Below, piece by piece: positions 24,211-32,312 of a stretch of DNA of 64,000 nucleotides. How positions within the stretch are numbered: the first letter of the stretch is position 1; every line of letters begins with the position of its first letter. The notes under the pieces are model-generated. The model had not been told where the DNA came from. It saw only the letters and a list, made by a program, of their open reading frames with translations, and ran no database searches. Made by a program: the position numbers and the translations under genes. The stretch lies in NCBI RefSeq assembly GCF_005405345.1, contig NZ_BJDW01000001.1, positions 186,001-250,000 of the forward strand, in the 5' to 3' direction. This stretch comes from Enterococcus viikkiensis. GTDB taxonomy: Bacteria; Bacillota; Bacilli; Lactobacillales; Enterococcaceae.

Positions 24211-26403
24211 ATGATGGAAATCCATACAAAAGACTCGTTGCTTAACGAGTTTCAATCGTCATTAAAAAATATTAAAGTCGTAAAACGCGATGGACGTCAC
24301 GTTTCCTTTGATGACCAAAAAATTTATGATGCATTGATTAAAGCTGAAACAAAAATAAAAGGTTCAATTGACCCTTTAGCTCACGAGCGCATCCAATCAA
24401 TCGTCGAACGCGTAGATGCTGAAATTTCTGAGCGTTTTAACAGCGACATTAAAATTTATGAAATCCAAAACATCGTAGAACATATTCTATTAGAACATAA
24501 CGAATACGAGTTAGCCGAAGAATATATCAATTATCGGACTCATCGTGATTTCCAGCGTAGCAAAGCCACTGACATTAACTTTACCATCGAAAAATTAATC
24601 AATAAAGACCAAACCGTCGTAAATGAAAATGCCAATAAAGACAGCGATGTCTTCAATACTCAACGGGATTTAACGGCTGGAATCGTGGGTAAATCCATCG
24701 GTTTAAAAATGTTGCCGGCCCATGTGGCGAATGCACACCAAAAGGGCGAAATTCATTACCATGATTTGGATTATCATCCCTATACACCAATGACGAACTG
24801 CTGTTTAATCGACTTTAAAGGGATGTTAAACGACGGTTTTAAAATCGGTAATGCCGAAGTAGAAAGTCCTAAATCAATCCAAACGGCGACCGCACAAATT
24901 TCACAAATCATTGCCAATGTAGCTTCAAGTCAATATGGTGGCTGTTCAGCCGATCGGACAGATGAATTGTTAGCTCCCTTCGCACGTTTAAATTATCAAA
25001 AACATTTAAAAGACGCCGAAGAATGGATCGATAGTCCAGAAAAACAAAAAGCTTTTGCAAAACAAAAAACACGTAAAGATATTTATGACGCGATGCAAAG
25101 CTTAGAATACGAGATCAATACACTGTTTACTTCAAACGGACAAACCCCTTTTACTTCATTAGGCTTCGGGCTTGGAACAGATTGGTTTGAACGTGAGATT
25201 CAAAAAGCAATCTTACAAATTCGGATCGAAGGTTTAGGCAGCGAAAAACGCACGGCGATTTTCCCTAAATTGATTTTCACCCTGCGTCGTGGAACTAACT
25301 TGGAACCAACTGATCCAAACTATGACATTAAAGAATTGGCGTTAGAATGTGCAACAAAGCGGATGTATCCAGATATCCTGAACTACGATAAATTAATTGA
25401 GTTGACGGGTAGCTTCAAAGTGCCGATGGGCTGCCGCTCCTTCTTACAAGGCTGGAAAAATGAACAAGGCGAAGAAATCAATGCAGGCCGTATGAATCTT
25501 GGGGTCGTTACATTAAATTTACCACGAATCGCCTTAGAATCAGCCGGTAACAAAGAAAAATTCTGGACATTATTAGAGGAACGTTTGCAAATCGCTAAAG
25601 ACGCGCTTGTTTTCCGGATTGATCGTTGTAAAGAAGCCACACCGGCGAACGCACCGATCTTGTATCAATACGGTGCATTCGGCAAACGTTTGAAACGAAC
25701 AGATGCTGTCAACGAATTATTCAAAAATAAACGTGCAACGATTTCTTTAGGCTATATTGGTCTTTATGAAGTGGCTAGTGTCTTTTACGGCGGCGAATGG
25801 GAAGGCAATCCTGAAGCGAAGAATTTCACCTTAGATATTATGAAAGATCTAAAAGAACATGCAGATGCTTGGGGCAATGAGTACGGCTATCACTTCAGTG
25901 TCTACTCAACACCAAGTGAAAGCTTGACGGATCGTTTCTGTCGTTTAGATACAGAGCGCTTCGGTGTCATTGAGAACATCACGGATAAGGACTATTACAC
26001 GAATAGTTTCCATTATGATGTGCGGAAAAACCCAACGCCGTTTGAAAAATTAGATTTTGAAAAAGACTATCCTAAATATTGTTCTGGCGGCTTCATCCAC
26101 TATTGTGAATACCCAGTCTTGCAACAAAATCCAAAATCTTTGGAAGCCGTTTGGGACTATGGCTATGATCGCATCGCCTATTTAGGAACCAACACGCCAA
26201 TCGATCACTGCTACGAATGTGGCTTCGAAGGGGACTTCAAACCAACCAAACGCGGTTTTGAATGTCCAGAATGCGGCAACCATGATCCAAAAACTTGTGA
26301 CGTAGTTAAACGGACTTGCGGTTACCTAGGCAATCCGCAAGCACGCCCAATGGTTCACGGCCGCCATGAAGAAATCGCCTCACGCGTCAAACATATGAAA
26401 TAG
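24211..26403 (+). CDS. nrdD: Anaerobic ribonucleoside-triphosphate reductase, large subunit
   Basis: NrdD makes dNTPs without oxygen using a glycyl radical. The 730-residue enzyme starts with an ATP-cone (about residues 18-110) for allosteric control. The catalytic barrel follows, with MTNCCLIDF carrying an active-site cysteine. At the end is a zinc ribbon (CYECGFEG, then CPECGN) and the radical site RTCGYLGNPQ near glycine 704. The ATG at 24211 has GGAG 8 nt upstream; a second ATG follows directly. It is transcribed with nrdG under two NrdR boxes. Confidence 0.97.
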   Translation: MMEIHTKDSLLNEFQSSLKNIKVVKRDGRHVSFDDQKIYDALIKAETKIKGSIDPLAHERIQSIVERVDAEISERFNSDIKIYEIQNIVEHILLEHNEYELAEEYINYRTHRDFQRSKATDINFTIEKLINKDQTVVNENANKDSDVFNTQRDLTAGIVGKSIGLKMLPAHVANAHQKGEIHYHDLDYHPYTPMTNCCLIDFKGMLNDGFKIGNAEVESPKSIQTATAQISQIIANVASSQYGGCSADRTDELLAPFARLNYQKHLKDAEEWIDSPEKQKAFAKQKTRKDIYDAMQSLEYEINTLFTSNGQTPFTSLGFGLGTDWFEREIQKAILQIRIEGLGSEKRTAIFPKLIFTLRRGTNLEPTDPNYDIKELALECATKRMYPDILNYDKLIELTGSFKVPMGCRSFLQGWKNEQGEEINAGRMNLGVVTLNLPRIALESAGNKEKFWTLLEERLQIAKDALVFRIDRCKEATPANAPILYQYGAFGKRLKRTDAVNELFKNKRATISLGYIGLYEVASVFYGGEWEGNPEAKNFTLDIMKDLKEHADAWGNEYGYHFSVYSTPSESLTDRFCRLDTERFGVIENITDKDYYTNSFHYDVRKNPTPFEKLDFEKDYPKYCSGGFIHYCEYPVLQQNPKSLEAVWDYGYDRIAYLGTNTPIDHCYECGFEGDFKPTKRGFECPECGNHDPKTCDVVKRTCGYLGNPQARPMVHGRHEEIASRVKHMK

Positions 26404-26422
26404 AAACTGGAAATACGATTGA

Positions 26423-26454
26423 CAGGGACGGCGCTCTTTGCCGCTCCCTGTTTT
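26423..26454 (+). terminator. Hairpin between nrdD and nrdG
   Basis: CAGGGACGGC pairs with GCCGCTCCCTG, followed by TTTT. It probably stops part of the transcripts, so less activase than reductase is made; no separate nrdG promoter is evident. Confidence 0.65.
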
Positions 26455-26473
26455 ACTTGAAAGGTGAAAAAAC

Positions 26474-27076
26474 ATGCGCAATCCTAAACCAAAAGAATGG
26501 CTGGCCTGTGAGCTAAGTCAGCAATACATTGCCGATTATAAGCCCTTCAACTTTGTTGATGGAGAAGGCGTCCGGAATAGTCTCTACGTCAGTGGCTGTC
26601 CCTTTGCCTGCGAAGGCTGCTTTAATGCTGCCGCACAAAATTTTCATTACGGCAAGCCCTTCACTCAAGAAATTGAAGAGCAATTAATCACGGATACAGC
26701 CCACGATTATGTACAAGGTGTCACCTTCTTAGGCGGCGAGCCTTTTTTGAATACCCAAGTCTGCTTAAGAGTGATTGATCGTTTACGGAAAGAATTTGGC
26801 GACACGAAGGATATTTGGTCTTGGAGCGGCTATACATTTGAGGAGCTGTTGCAAGATAGTGAAGACAAATTAGAAATGCTCAGCAAGATTGATATTCTCG
26901 TTGACGGGCGTTTTGAACTAGCGCAAAAAAACTTGATGCTGCAATTTCGTGGCAGTGCCAATCAACGGATCATTGATGTCAAAAAATCTTTGGCACAAGG
27001 TGAAGTTGTCATTTGGGAGAAACTCCATGACTCCGAAAAAGCTTTTGAACAAATCAAAAAGAGCGAACTCATTTGA
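26474..27076 (+). CDS. nrdG: Anaerobic ribonucleotide reductase activating protein
   Basis: NrdG is the radical-SAM activase that installs the glycyl radical on NrdD. The 200-residue protein has the cluster motif CPFACEGC (CX3CX2C) near residue 41, TFLGGEPF, and WSWSGYTFEEL. AAAGGTG precedes the ATG. A hairpin separates it from nrdD. Confidence 0.96.
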   Translation: MRNPKPKEWLACELSQQYIADYKPFNFVDGEGVRNSLYVSGCPFACEGCFNAAAQNFHYGKPFTQEIEEQLITDTAHDYVQGVTFLGGEPFLNTQVCLRVIDRLRKEFGDTKDIWSWSGYTFEELLQDSEDKLEMLSKIDILVDGRFELAQKNLMLQFRGSANQRIIDVKKSLAQGEVVIWEKLHDSEKAFEQIKKSELI

Positions 27077-27095
27077 TCGCCCTTTCCATTTCGAT

Positions 27096-27115
27096 GTCCG
27101 GCTTTACGAACTAGC
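27096..27115 (-). repeat. Short dispersed repeat, copy 1
   Basis: The minus-strand GCTAGTTCGTAAAGCCGGAC recurs at 61479-61498 with one mismatch. This copy lies between the converging ends of nrdG and dinB. Confidence 0.55.
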
Positions 27116-27120
27116 TTTTC

Positions 27121-28230
27121 TTACTCCCACAAGGGTAAGACAATATTTTCATAGGCAATGGGATCTAGATTAGTCAACGTGATACCGACTAAGCGGATCC
27201 CTTTTTCGATGCCGCCAATTTCCTCCCAAATCAAGCTTGCTTGGGAAAATAGTGTTTCTTTTTTTTCTATGTAATAAGGCAACGTCACTCGTCGCGTCAC
27301 CGTCGTATAATCTGTATAACGAATCTTGACGACCACCGTTTTACCATGCCGCTGTACGCGTTTTAAGGCGCCTTCGACCTTTTCCGCTAATTGCCTTAAC
27401 TGACTTAAAACCTCGTCCTCCGTGGCCAATGGACGGCCATAAGTATGCTCTTTTCCCACTGACTTGCGTTCGCGAGTCACAGTGACGGGAGAGTCGTGAA
27501 TTCCGCGAACCTTTCGATACAAAGAATAGCCCATCTTACCAAATTCCTGGATCAAAAACATTTCACTTTTTTCGTATAAATCCTCGCCAGTAAAGATTCC
27601 CAATTCATTCATTTTAGGTACGGTTTTCTTACCGACACCGTGAAATTTTTCAATTGGTAGTCGTTTTAAAAAGACAACAGCTTCTTCTGGGGAGATCACT
27701 GTCATGCCTCTTGGTTTTTGATAGTCAGAAGCCAATTTAGCCAAAAATTTATTATAGCTGACCCCAGCCGAACAAGTCAGTTGCAACTCCTGCCAAATAT
27801 CTTGCTGAATTAAGCGAGCAATCTTAATGGCTGAACGAGCATTGATTTTATTTTCAGTCACATCTAAGTAGGCTTCATCAATCGAGACGGGTTCAATGAC
27901 ATCTGTGTAGCGATGAAAAATAGCTCGAACTTGTTGCGAGACCGCACGATATTTTTCATGATCACCAGGTTTAAAAATTGCTTGGGGACAAAGCTCAAAC
28001 GCTTTTTGAGCGCTCATCGCAGAATGAATCCCATAAACCCTAGCCTTGTAATTCGCTGTTGTCACGACTCCTTTTCCTCCAGTATCAGAAGGATGGCGGG
28101 CGATGACTAAGGGGTGTTTCGCTAATTCAGGATCATCCCGCTCCTCAACAGAAGCAAAAAAAGCATCCATATCGATATGAATAATTTTTCGCGTCGTATC
28201 ATTTTTTAACGGAAAAACTAAGTCAGCCAT
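27121..28230 (-). CDS. dinB: DNA polymerase IV (Y family)
   Basis: DinB is a translesion polymerase. The 369-residue enzyme has the palm motifs HIDMDAFFASVEERDDPEL near residue 20 and PVSIDEAYLDV near 118, giving the catalytic Asp/Asp-Glu residues. Two helix-hairpin-helix segments (about 190-215) and the little-finger domain follow. The ATG at 28230 has AGGAGGTGAG 4 nt upstream; the frame continues further 5' over the promoter and is not used. A LexA-type box in the promoter indicates SOS control. Confidence 0.93.
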   Translation of the reverse strand: MADLVFPLKNDTTRKIIHIDMDAFFASVEERDDPELAKHPLVIARHPSDTGGKGVVTTANYKARVYGIHSAMSAQKAFELCPQAIFKPGDHEKYRAVSQQVRAIFHRYTDVIEPVSIDEAYLDVTENKINARSAIKIARLIQQDIWQELQLTCSAGVSYNKFLAKLASDYQKPRGMTVISPEEAVVFLKRLPIEKFHGVGKKTVPKMNELGIFTGEDLYEKSEMFLIQEFGKMGYSLYRKVRGIHDSPVTVTRERKSVGKEHTYGRPLATEDEVLSQLRQLAEKVEGALKRVQRHGKTVVVKIRYTDYTTVTRRVTLPYYIEKKETLFSQASLIWEEIGGIEKGIRLVGITLTNLDPIAYENIVLPLWE

Positions 28231-28276
28231 AGAACTCACCTCCTCTTTCAGCATCTCTGTCGATGATTCTAGCTCC

Positions 28277-28305
28277 ATTATAACCGAACGCTTGTTCACA
28301 AACAA
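28277..28305 (-). promoter_or_regulatory. SOS-type promoter of dinB with LexA box
   Basis: Minus-strand TTGTTT and TATAAT are 17 bp apart. Inside the spacer lies TGAACAAGCGTTCG (28285-28298), which fits the Gram-positive LexA box GAAC-N4-GTTC exactly. Confidence 0.8.
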
Positions 28306-28347
28306 CTATCCCGTAGGTTCTCAGATAATGATCTTACCCCAATAAAA

Positions 28348-28374
28348 AAGGCCCAAGCTTTCGCTTTAGACCTT
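28348..28374 (-). terminator. Terminator of the Phd-like gene
   Basis: On the minus strand AAGGTCTAAAGC and GCTTGGGCCTT pair around GAAA, then six T. Confidence 0.8.
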
Positions 28375-28407
28375 AAATCTATTTTTCCGATTTAACACTT
28401 GAACGAC

Positions 28408-28938
28408 TTAACGTTCAATCAAATTAACTTTACGAATCATCAACTTATCCGCTGCTGCTCGTTGGAATTCCTGGGCTTCACCAAAAATTTCAGCATAAAT
28501 GACTTTATTATGTTCCCTGCGGCGCAATTGATAAACGATCTTGCCGCTGTCTTCCAATTCCTTCATCATTTCCGTGACACCACCAAAGCCGGTCTTCTTC
28601 GTAATAAAGCCGGTGGCCACCATGCGTTCGTCTAAGTAACGGGCAGAAATTACCGAGCCTTTCGCTAAGGTAGTTCGTAAAGCCGTTGCTAATTCCTCTA
28701 ATTCTTCTGGGACCGGTAATTCCCGCTCCACTGGTTGGTATAATGTATCTCGTAAGGTTGTTAATTCCTCAATTAAAGCTTCATACTGTTCTTTCGTCAA
28801 CATCACGCCAGCAATTTTTTCACGATTGAAGACATAGACCCCAGTGTCGGCTTTGCGAGCTTGAGCAAAAACATCCATTGGTGATTTTTTTACTTCTGTA
28901 ATCGAAGATGTCGGAACATCTAATTTTTTTAACCCCAT
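28408..28938 (-). CDS. Phd/YefM-like protein with long C-terminal domain
   Basis: The 176-residue protein starts with about 60 residues typical of Phd/YefM antitoxins: a short strand, SPMDVFAQARKADTGVYVFN, then REKIAGVMLTKEQYEALIEE. Such domains bind operator DNA as dimers. The remaining 110 residues, including RTTLAKGSVISARYLDERM and REHNKVIYAEIFGEAQEF, are much longer than a usual toxin-binding tail and match no toxin I know. No RelE/Doc-like toxin gene is adjacent. It may be a stand-alone regulator. The ATG at 28938 has AGGAGG 7 nt upstream. Confidence 0.7.
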   Translation of the reverse strand: MGLKKLDVPTSSITEVKKSPMDVFAQARKADTGVYVFNREKIAGVMLTKEQYEALIEELTTLRDTLYQPVERELPVPEELEELATALRTTLAKGSVISARYLDERMVATGFITKKTGFGGVTEMMKELEDSGKIVYQLRRREHNKVIYAEIFGEAQEFQRAAADKLMIRKVNLIER

Positions 28939-28949
28939 CTGCTCTCCTC

Positions 28950-28982
28950 CTACGCGCGTAGTCTTCATTATTATAGCATAAC
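28950..28982 (-). promoter_or_regulatory. Promoter and palindromic operator of the Phd-like gene
   Basis: An extended minus-10 TGCTATAAT (minus strand) is followed by the perfect 12-bp palindrome CTACGCGCGTAG at 28950-28961, between the transcription start and the ribosome site. Phd-type proteins repress their own genes by binding such palindromes, so autoregulation is likely. Confidence 0.55.
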
Positions 28983-29006
28983 CCTTCATTAAGCAAAAAC
29001 ATCCCT

Positions 29007-30044
29007 CTATATTCTTTTAGATGAAGATAAAAAAGCGTGATAGCCCTCTTGAATTCGTAGTGAAGTTTTTAAGTTGGGATTTAAGGATAACGAAACTTGA
29101 TAACTGGAATAAAGGATATGATTCAGCGCCAAAGCCAATTCATCGATTCGGCAATTCCTTAATAGCGGAAGCGATCGTTTCAATTCCTTACTGAAGGAAA
29201 ATAAAATCGCCGGCACTTCTCTCGGCTTCCATTTTTGGTTAAAAACCGCTAAAGGCAGACCTTGCTGGATTCCTAAAAACAGATCAAATAATTTAAGGAT
29301 AAAAACAGGCTTGCTAGAATTCAATTCCCACATAGATTCCATCTCAATGATTTGCAAGCTCTGGATGATCGACTGATATAAAGGGGTTTGATCTTTCTCG
29401 TGACAAAGGTAAAATGCCAGACAAGTCTGGATATGATAGCGTAGATAATCAAAAAAACACAGCTCAGCAATATTTTCTGGTAAAGAAAAATCAGCTGCAA
29501 AGGTCAACAGCATTTCTTTATCCGGAATCAACTCTTGCTTTGGATAAAAGAGCTGCTGCTCTTCATAATGCCGAGCCAAACGATGATACAACGCTCGTTC
29601 CTCTAACTGGCAAAAATCACGTAAAAACTTCAACTGCAAATGGAAAATCAAACGAGCATCTCCGCTTAAACACCTTCGTCGGCGATTAACTGAAAGATTC
29701 CAAATAAGTAAATAATTATTTAATTGCTTGATTTTTCGATACTCAATTTCTTGCGGCCCATCACTCCATAAATATTGTTGGAACAGCTTGAAGGTGGGAT
29801 TCTCTAAAAGAATTTTGCGATACAACTCAGAAAAACTCGTTACGTTGGACCAATCAAGTTGCCATTGAGTCATTTTTTTAGCGTAACCCTTTTCTTGTAA
29901 AACGGTCAGATCCCGCAAAACGGTTTTTCTGCTAACACCGAGCTGTCCCATTAATTCCTTTACTGTATAACATTCTTCTTTCAATAACTCGATGAGTTGC
30001 AGCTGCCGCTGTTCTTTTTTTCCTGTCATAAATTGCCAGATCAT
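29007..30044 (-). CDS. Mga/AtxA-like HTH transcriptional regulator
   Basis: The 345-residue protein has an N-terminal winged helix: QLQLIELLKEECYTVKELMG then QLGVSRKTVLRDLTVLQEKG (about residues 13-55). A mostly helical body of about 280 residues without enzymatic motifs follows, the plan of the Mga family of streptococci and enterococci. The PRD and EIIB-like parts are not recognisable to me. Targets are unknown; neighbours are the Phd-like gene and the copper operon. The ATG at 30044 has AAGAAGG 7 nt upstream. Confidence 0.65.
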   Translation of the reverse strand: MIWQFMTGKKEQRQLQLIELLKEECYTVKELMGQLGVSRKTVLRDLTVLQEKGYAKKMTQWQLDWSNVTSFSELYRKILLENPTFKLFQQYLWSDGPQEIEYRKIKQLNNYLLIWNLSVNRRRRCLSGDARLIFHLQLKFLRDFCQLEERALYHRLARHYEEQQLFYPKQELIPDKEMLLTFAADFSLPENIAELCFFDYLRYHIQTCLAFYLCHEKDQTPLYQSIIQSLQIIEMESMWELNSSKPVFILKLFDLFLGIQQGLPLAVFNQKWKPREVPAILFSFSKELKRSLPLLRNCRIDELALALNHILYSSYQVSLSLNPNLKTSLRIQEGYHAFLSSSKRI

Positions 30045-30143
30045 CCTTCGCCCTTCTTTCCTACTCCTTGCCGATCGTCTCTCATTCAACATAGCATAAG
30101 TTCAAAGGCTTTAAATTCTCAACTTTTTTCCAAAAAAAAAGAA

Positions 30144-30167
30144 AAACGCCTGAAAAATCAGACGTTT
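30144..30167 (-). terminator. Terminator of the cop operon
   Basis: On the minus strand AAACGTCTGA pairs with TCAGGCGTTT around TTTT, then TTTC; it overlaps the copB stop codon. Confidence 0.75.
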
Positions 30168-32263
30168 AACATCATGGCATTGATCGCTACAATGATCGTA
30201 CTTAAAGACATTAAGATCGCTCCAACAGCTGGGCTTAACAAAATCCCAATCGGTGCCAAGACACCCGCGGCCAAAGGAATCGCTAAAATATTGTAACCAG
30301 CTCCCCACCAAAGATTTTGGATCATTTTACTATGGGTCCGCTTAGCCAAGCGAACGAATTTTAAAATATCCTGTAAGTTGCTGTTAGTTAAAACAACATC
30401 AGCTGAATCAATCGCGATATCCGTTCCTGCACCGATCGCCATCCCAATCGAGGCTCTGGCTAATGCTGGCGCGTCATTGATTCCATCACCGACCATCATG
30501 ACTTTTTTACCTTTATCCGTATAATCCTTAATAATTTTTTCCTTGTCATCTGGCAAGAGTTCACTGTAAAACTTTTTAATATCCAAATAATTAGCGACTG
30601 CTTTCGCTGCCTCTTGATTATCACCTGTCAGCATGACTGGTTCAATCCCATTGTCTCGCAAGCTCTTGATAAACTCTTTCGCTTGTGGTTTCAAGGTATC
30701 ACCCATAGCAAAGAAAGCAACTAGCCGATCGTCAATCAACAAGAAAGAAATGGTATTGCCTTGGGCCTGATAATCTTTTAATTTCTCTGGATCAATTGTT
30801 AACTGCCGTTTTTCGATTTCTTTTTGATTAGCTAAAATCACTTGATGCCCTTCAACAGATCCTTTCACGCCAATCCCTTTTAACGTTGAAATATCTGTTC
30901 CTTGATAAGGTTCGATCTTTTCAGCGGTTAAATAATTCATGACCCCAACGGCTAATGGATGATTCGTTTGCGCCTCCAACGCGCCAATGTACTTCAACAC
31001 TTCTGTCTTGTCCATCTCAGTCAGGCTTTCAACTCCGGTCACTGTGAACTGTCCTTCTGTCAACGTTCCCGTTTTATCTAAAAATACATAATCTAACTGA
31101 TTGCCTTGTTCCAACGCCTGACGACTTTTTAATAGCAACCCATTTTTTGCAGCTAAAGAAGTCGAGCGAGCGATTACTAAAGGAATCGCTAGTCCTAGCG
31201 CATGAGGACAGGCAATTACGAAGACTGTGACCATCCGATCCAAAGCTTTAGGCAAATCTGCTACAACTAGCCAAACAATAAAGGTGACTATCCCAGCAGC
31301 TAGCGCGATATAAAACAGCCATTTGGCTACTTTATCAGAGATCGATTCCAGCTTAGATTTTTCTTGCTGGGCTTGTTTCACCATCGTCATAACTTTCGCT
31401 AAATAGCCATCTTCACCGGTCCCCGTTACTTTTAATTGGATGGTACCATCACCATTGACAGAGCCACCAATCACCGAGTCGCCGACCGTTTTCTGGACAC
31501 CCTTTGATTCACCAGTTACTGCGGATTCATCCACGATCGTCGAGCCATCAGTGATTTCACCGTCTGTGGGCATTTTGTCGCCGGCTCGTACTAACAATCG
31601 ATCGGCTTTTTTTATTTCTTGCAGTTTGACTTTTTTCGTCGAGCCGTCTGCTTCGATCTTATTGACTTCATCCGGCAACAGTTCAGCTAACTTCTTCAAT
31701 GCATTGCTGGCATTAGAAACGGCACTCATTTCTACCCAGTGGCCTAGTAGCATAATAACGATTAGCGTTGCTAATTCCCAGAAGAAATCCATCACATGGG
31801 CCGCTGGGTTCATTTTATTCGCCACAAAAGAATACAGACTATAAATATACGAAACCGAGATTCCCATCGCGATCAAGGTCATCATCGCTGGGCTTTTCAT
31901 TTGTAATTCCATTTTGGCGCCGCTTAAGAAAGGTTGACCGCCGTAAACAAACAGAATCGTCGCTAAAACTAAGACGACCCATTCAGAACCAGGAAAAGTA
32001 AACTGAAAAGGTAGCTGCATTCCCATCATCGGTGAAAGTACGATGATGGGAATCGCCAAAATCAACGAGAGCCAAAATTTTTGTTTAAAATTGCCCATAT
32101 GCATCGAATGATCCATTCCACTATGATCCATTTCGTGATCCTCATGACCGTGCATTTCGTGATTCATCTGCTGATGATCACTCATCGAATGATTCATCTC
32201 GTGATGTTCATGTGCCGAATGATCCATTTCCATCGATTCATCCATTTGTTCTCGCTGTTTCAT
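30158..32263 (-). CDS. copB: Copper-exporting P-type ATPase CopB
   Basis: CopB is a P1B-3-type ATPase that exports Cu or Ag. The 701-residue protein has a His/Met-rich N-terminus of about 55 residues with repeated H-x-M and MDHS units for metal binding. Next come the membrane motif VIACPHALGLAIP (CPH, diagnostic of CopB), phosphorylation site DKTGTLTEG, TGES, and [10 protein letters not shown] hinge. GGGAGTGAG precedes the ATG. It is the last gene of copY-copZ-copA-copB, the order known from Enterococcus hirae with copZ included. Confidence 0.95.
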   Translation of the reverse strand: MKQREQMDESMEMDHSAHEHHEMNHSMSDHQQMNHEMHGHEDHEMDHSGMDHSMHMGNFKQKFWLSLILAIPIIVLSPMMGMQLPFQFTFPGSEWVVLVLATILFVYGGQPFLSGAKMELQMKSPAMMTLIAMGISVSYIYSLYSFVANKMNPAAHVMDFFWELATLIVIMLLGHWVEMSAVSNASNALKKLAELLPDEVNKIEADGSTKKVKLQEIKKADRLLVRAGDKMPTDGEITDGSTIVDESAVTGESKGVQKTVGDSVIGGSVNGDGTIQLKVTGTGEDGYLAKVMTMVKQAQQEKSKLESISDKVAKWLFYIALAAGIVTFIVWLVVADLPKALDRMVTVFVIACPHALGLAIPLVIARSTSLAAKNGLLLKSRQALEQGNQLDYVFLDKTGTLTEGQFTVTGVESLTEMDKTEVLKYIGALEAQTNHPLAVGVMNYLTAEKIEPYQGTDISTLKGIGVKGSVEGHQVILANQKEIEKRQLTIDPEKLKDYQAQGNTISFLLIDDRLVAFFAMGDTLKPQAKEFIKSLRDNGIEPVMLTGDNQEAAKAVANYLDIKKFYSELLPDDKEKIIKDYTDKGKKVMMVGDGINDAPALARASIGMAIGAGTDIAIDSADVVLTNSNLQDILKFVRLAKRTHSKMIQNLWWGAGYNILAIPLAAGVLAPIGILLSPAVGAILMSLSTIIVAINAMMLNV

Positions 32264-32312
32264 AGCAACTCACTCCCAATTCTTTTTAATCTTATTTTTA
32301 ATAATCGTTCGC

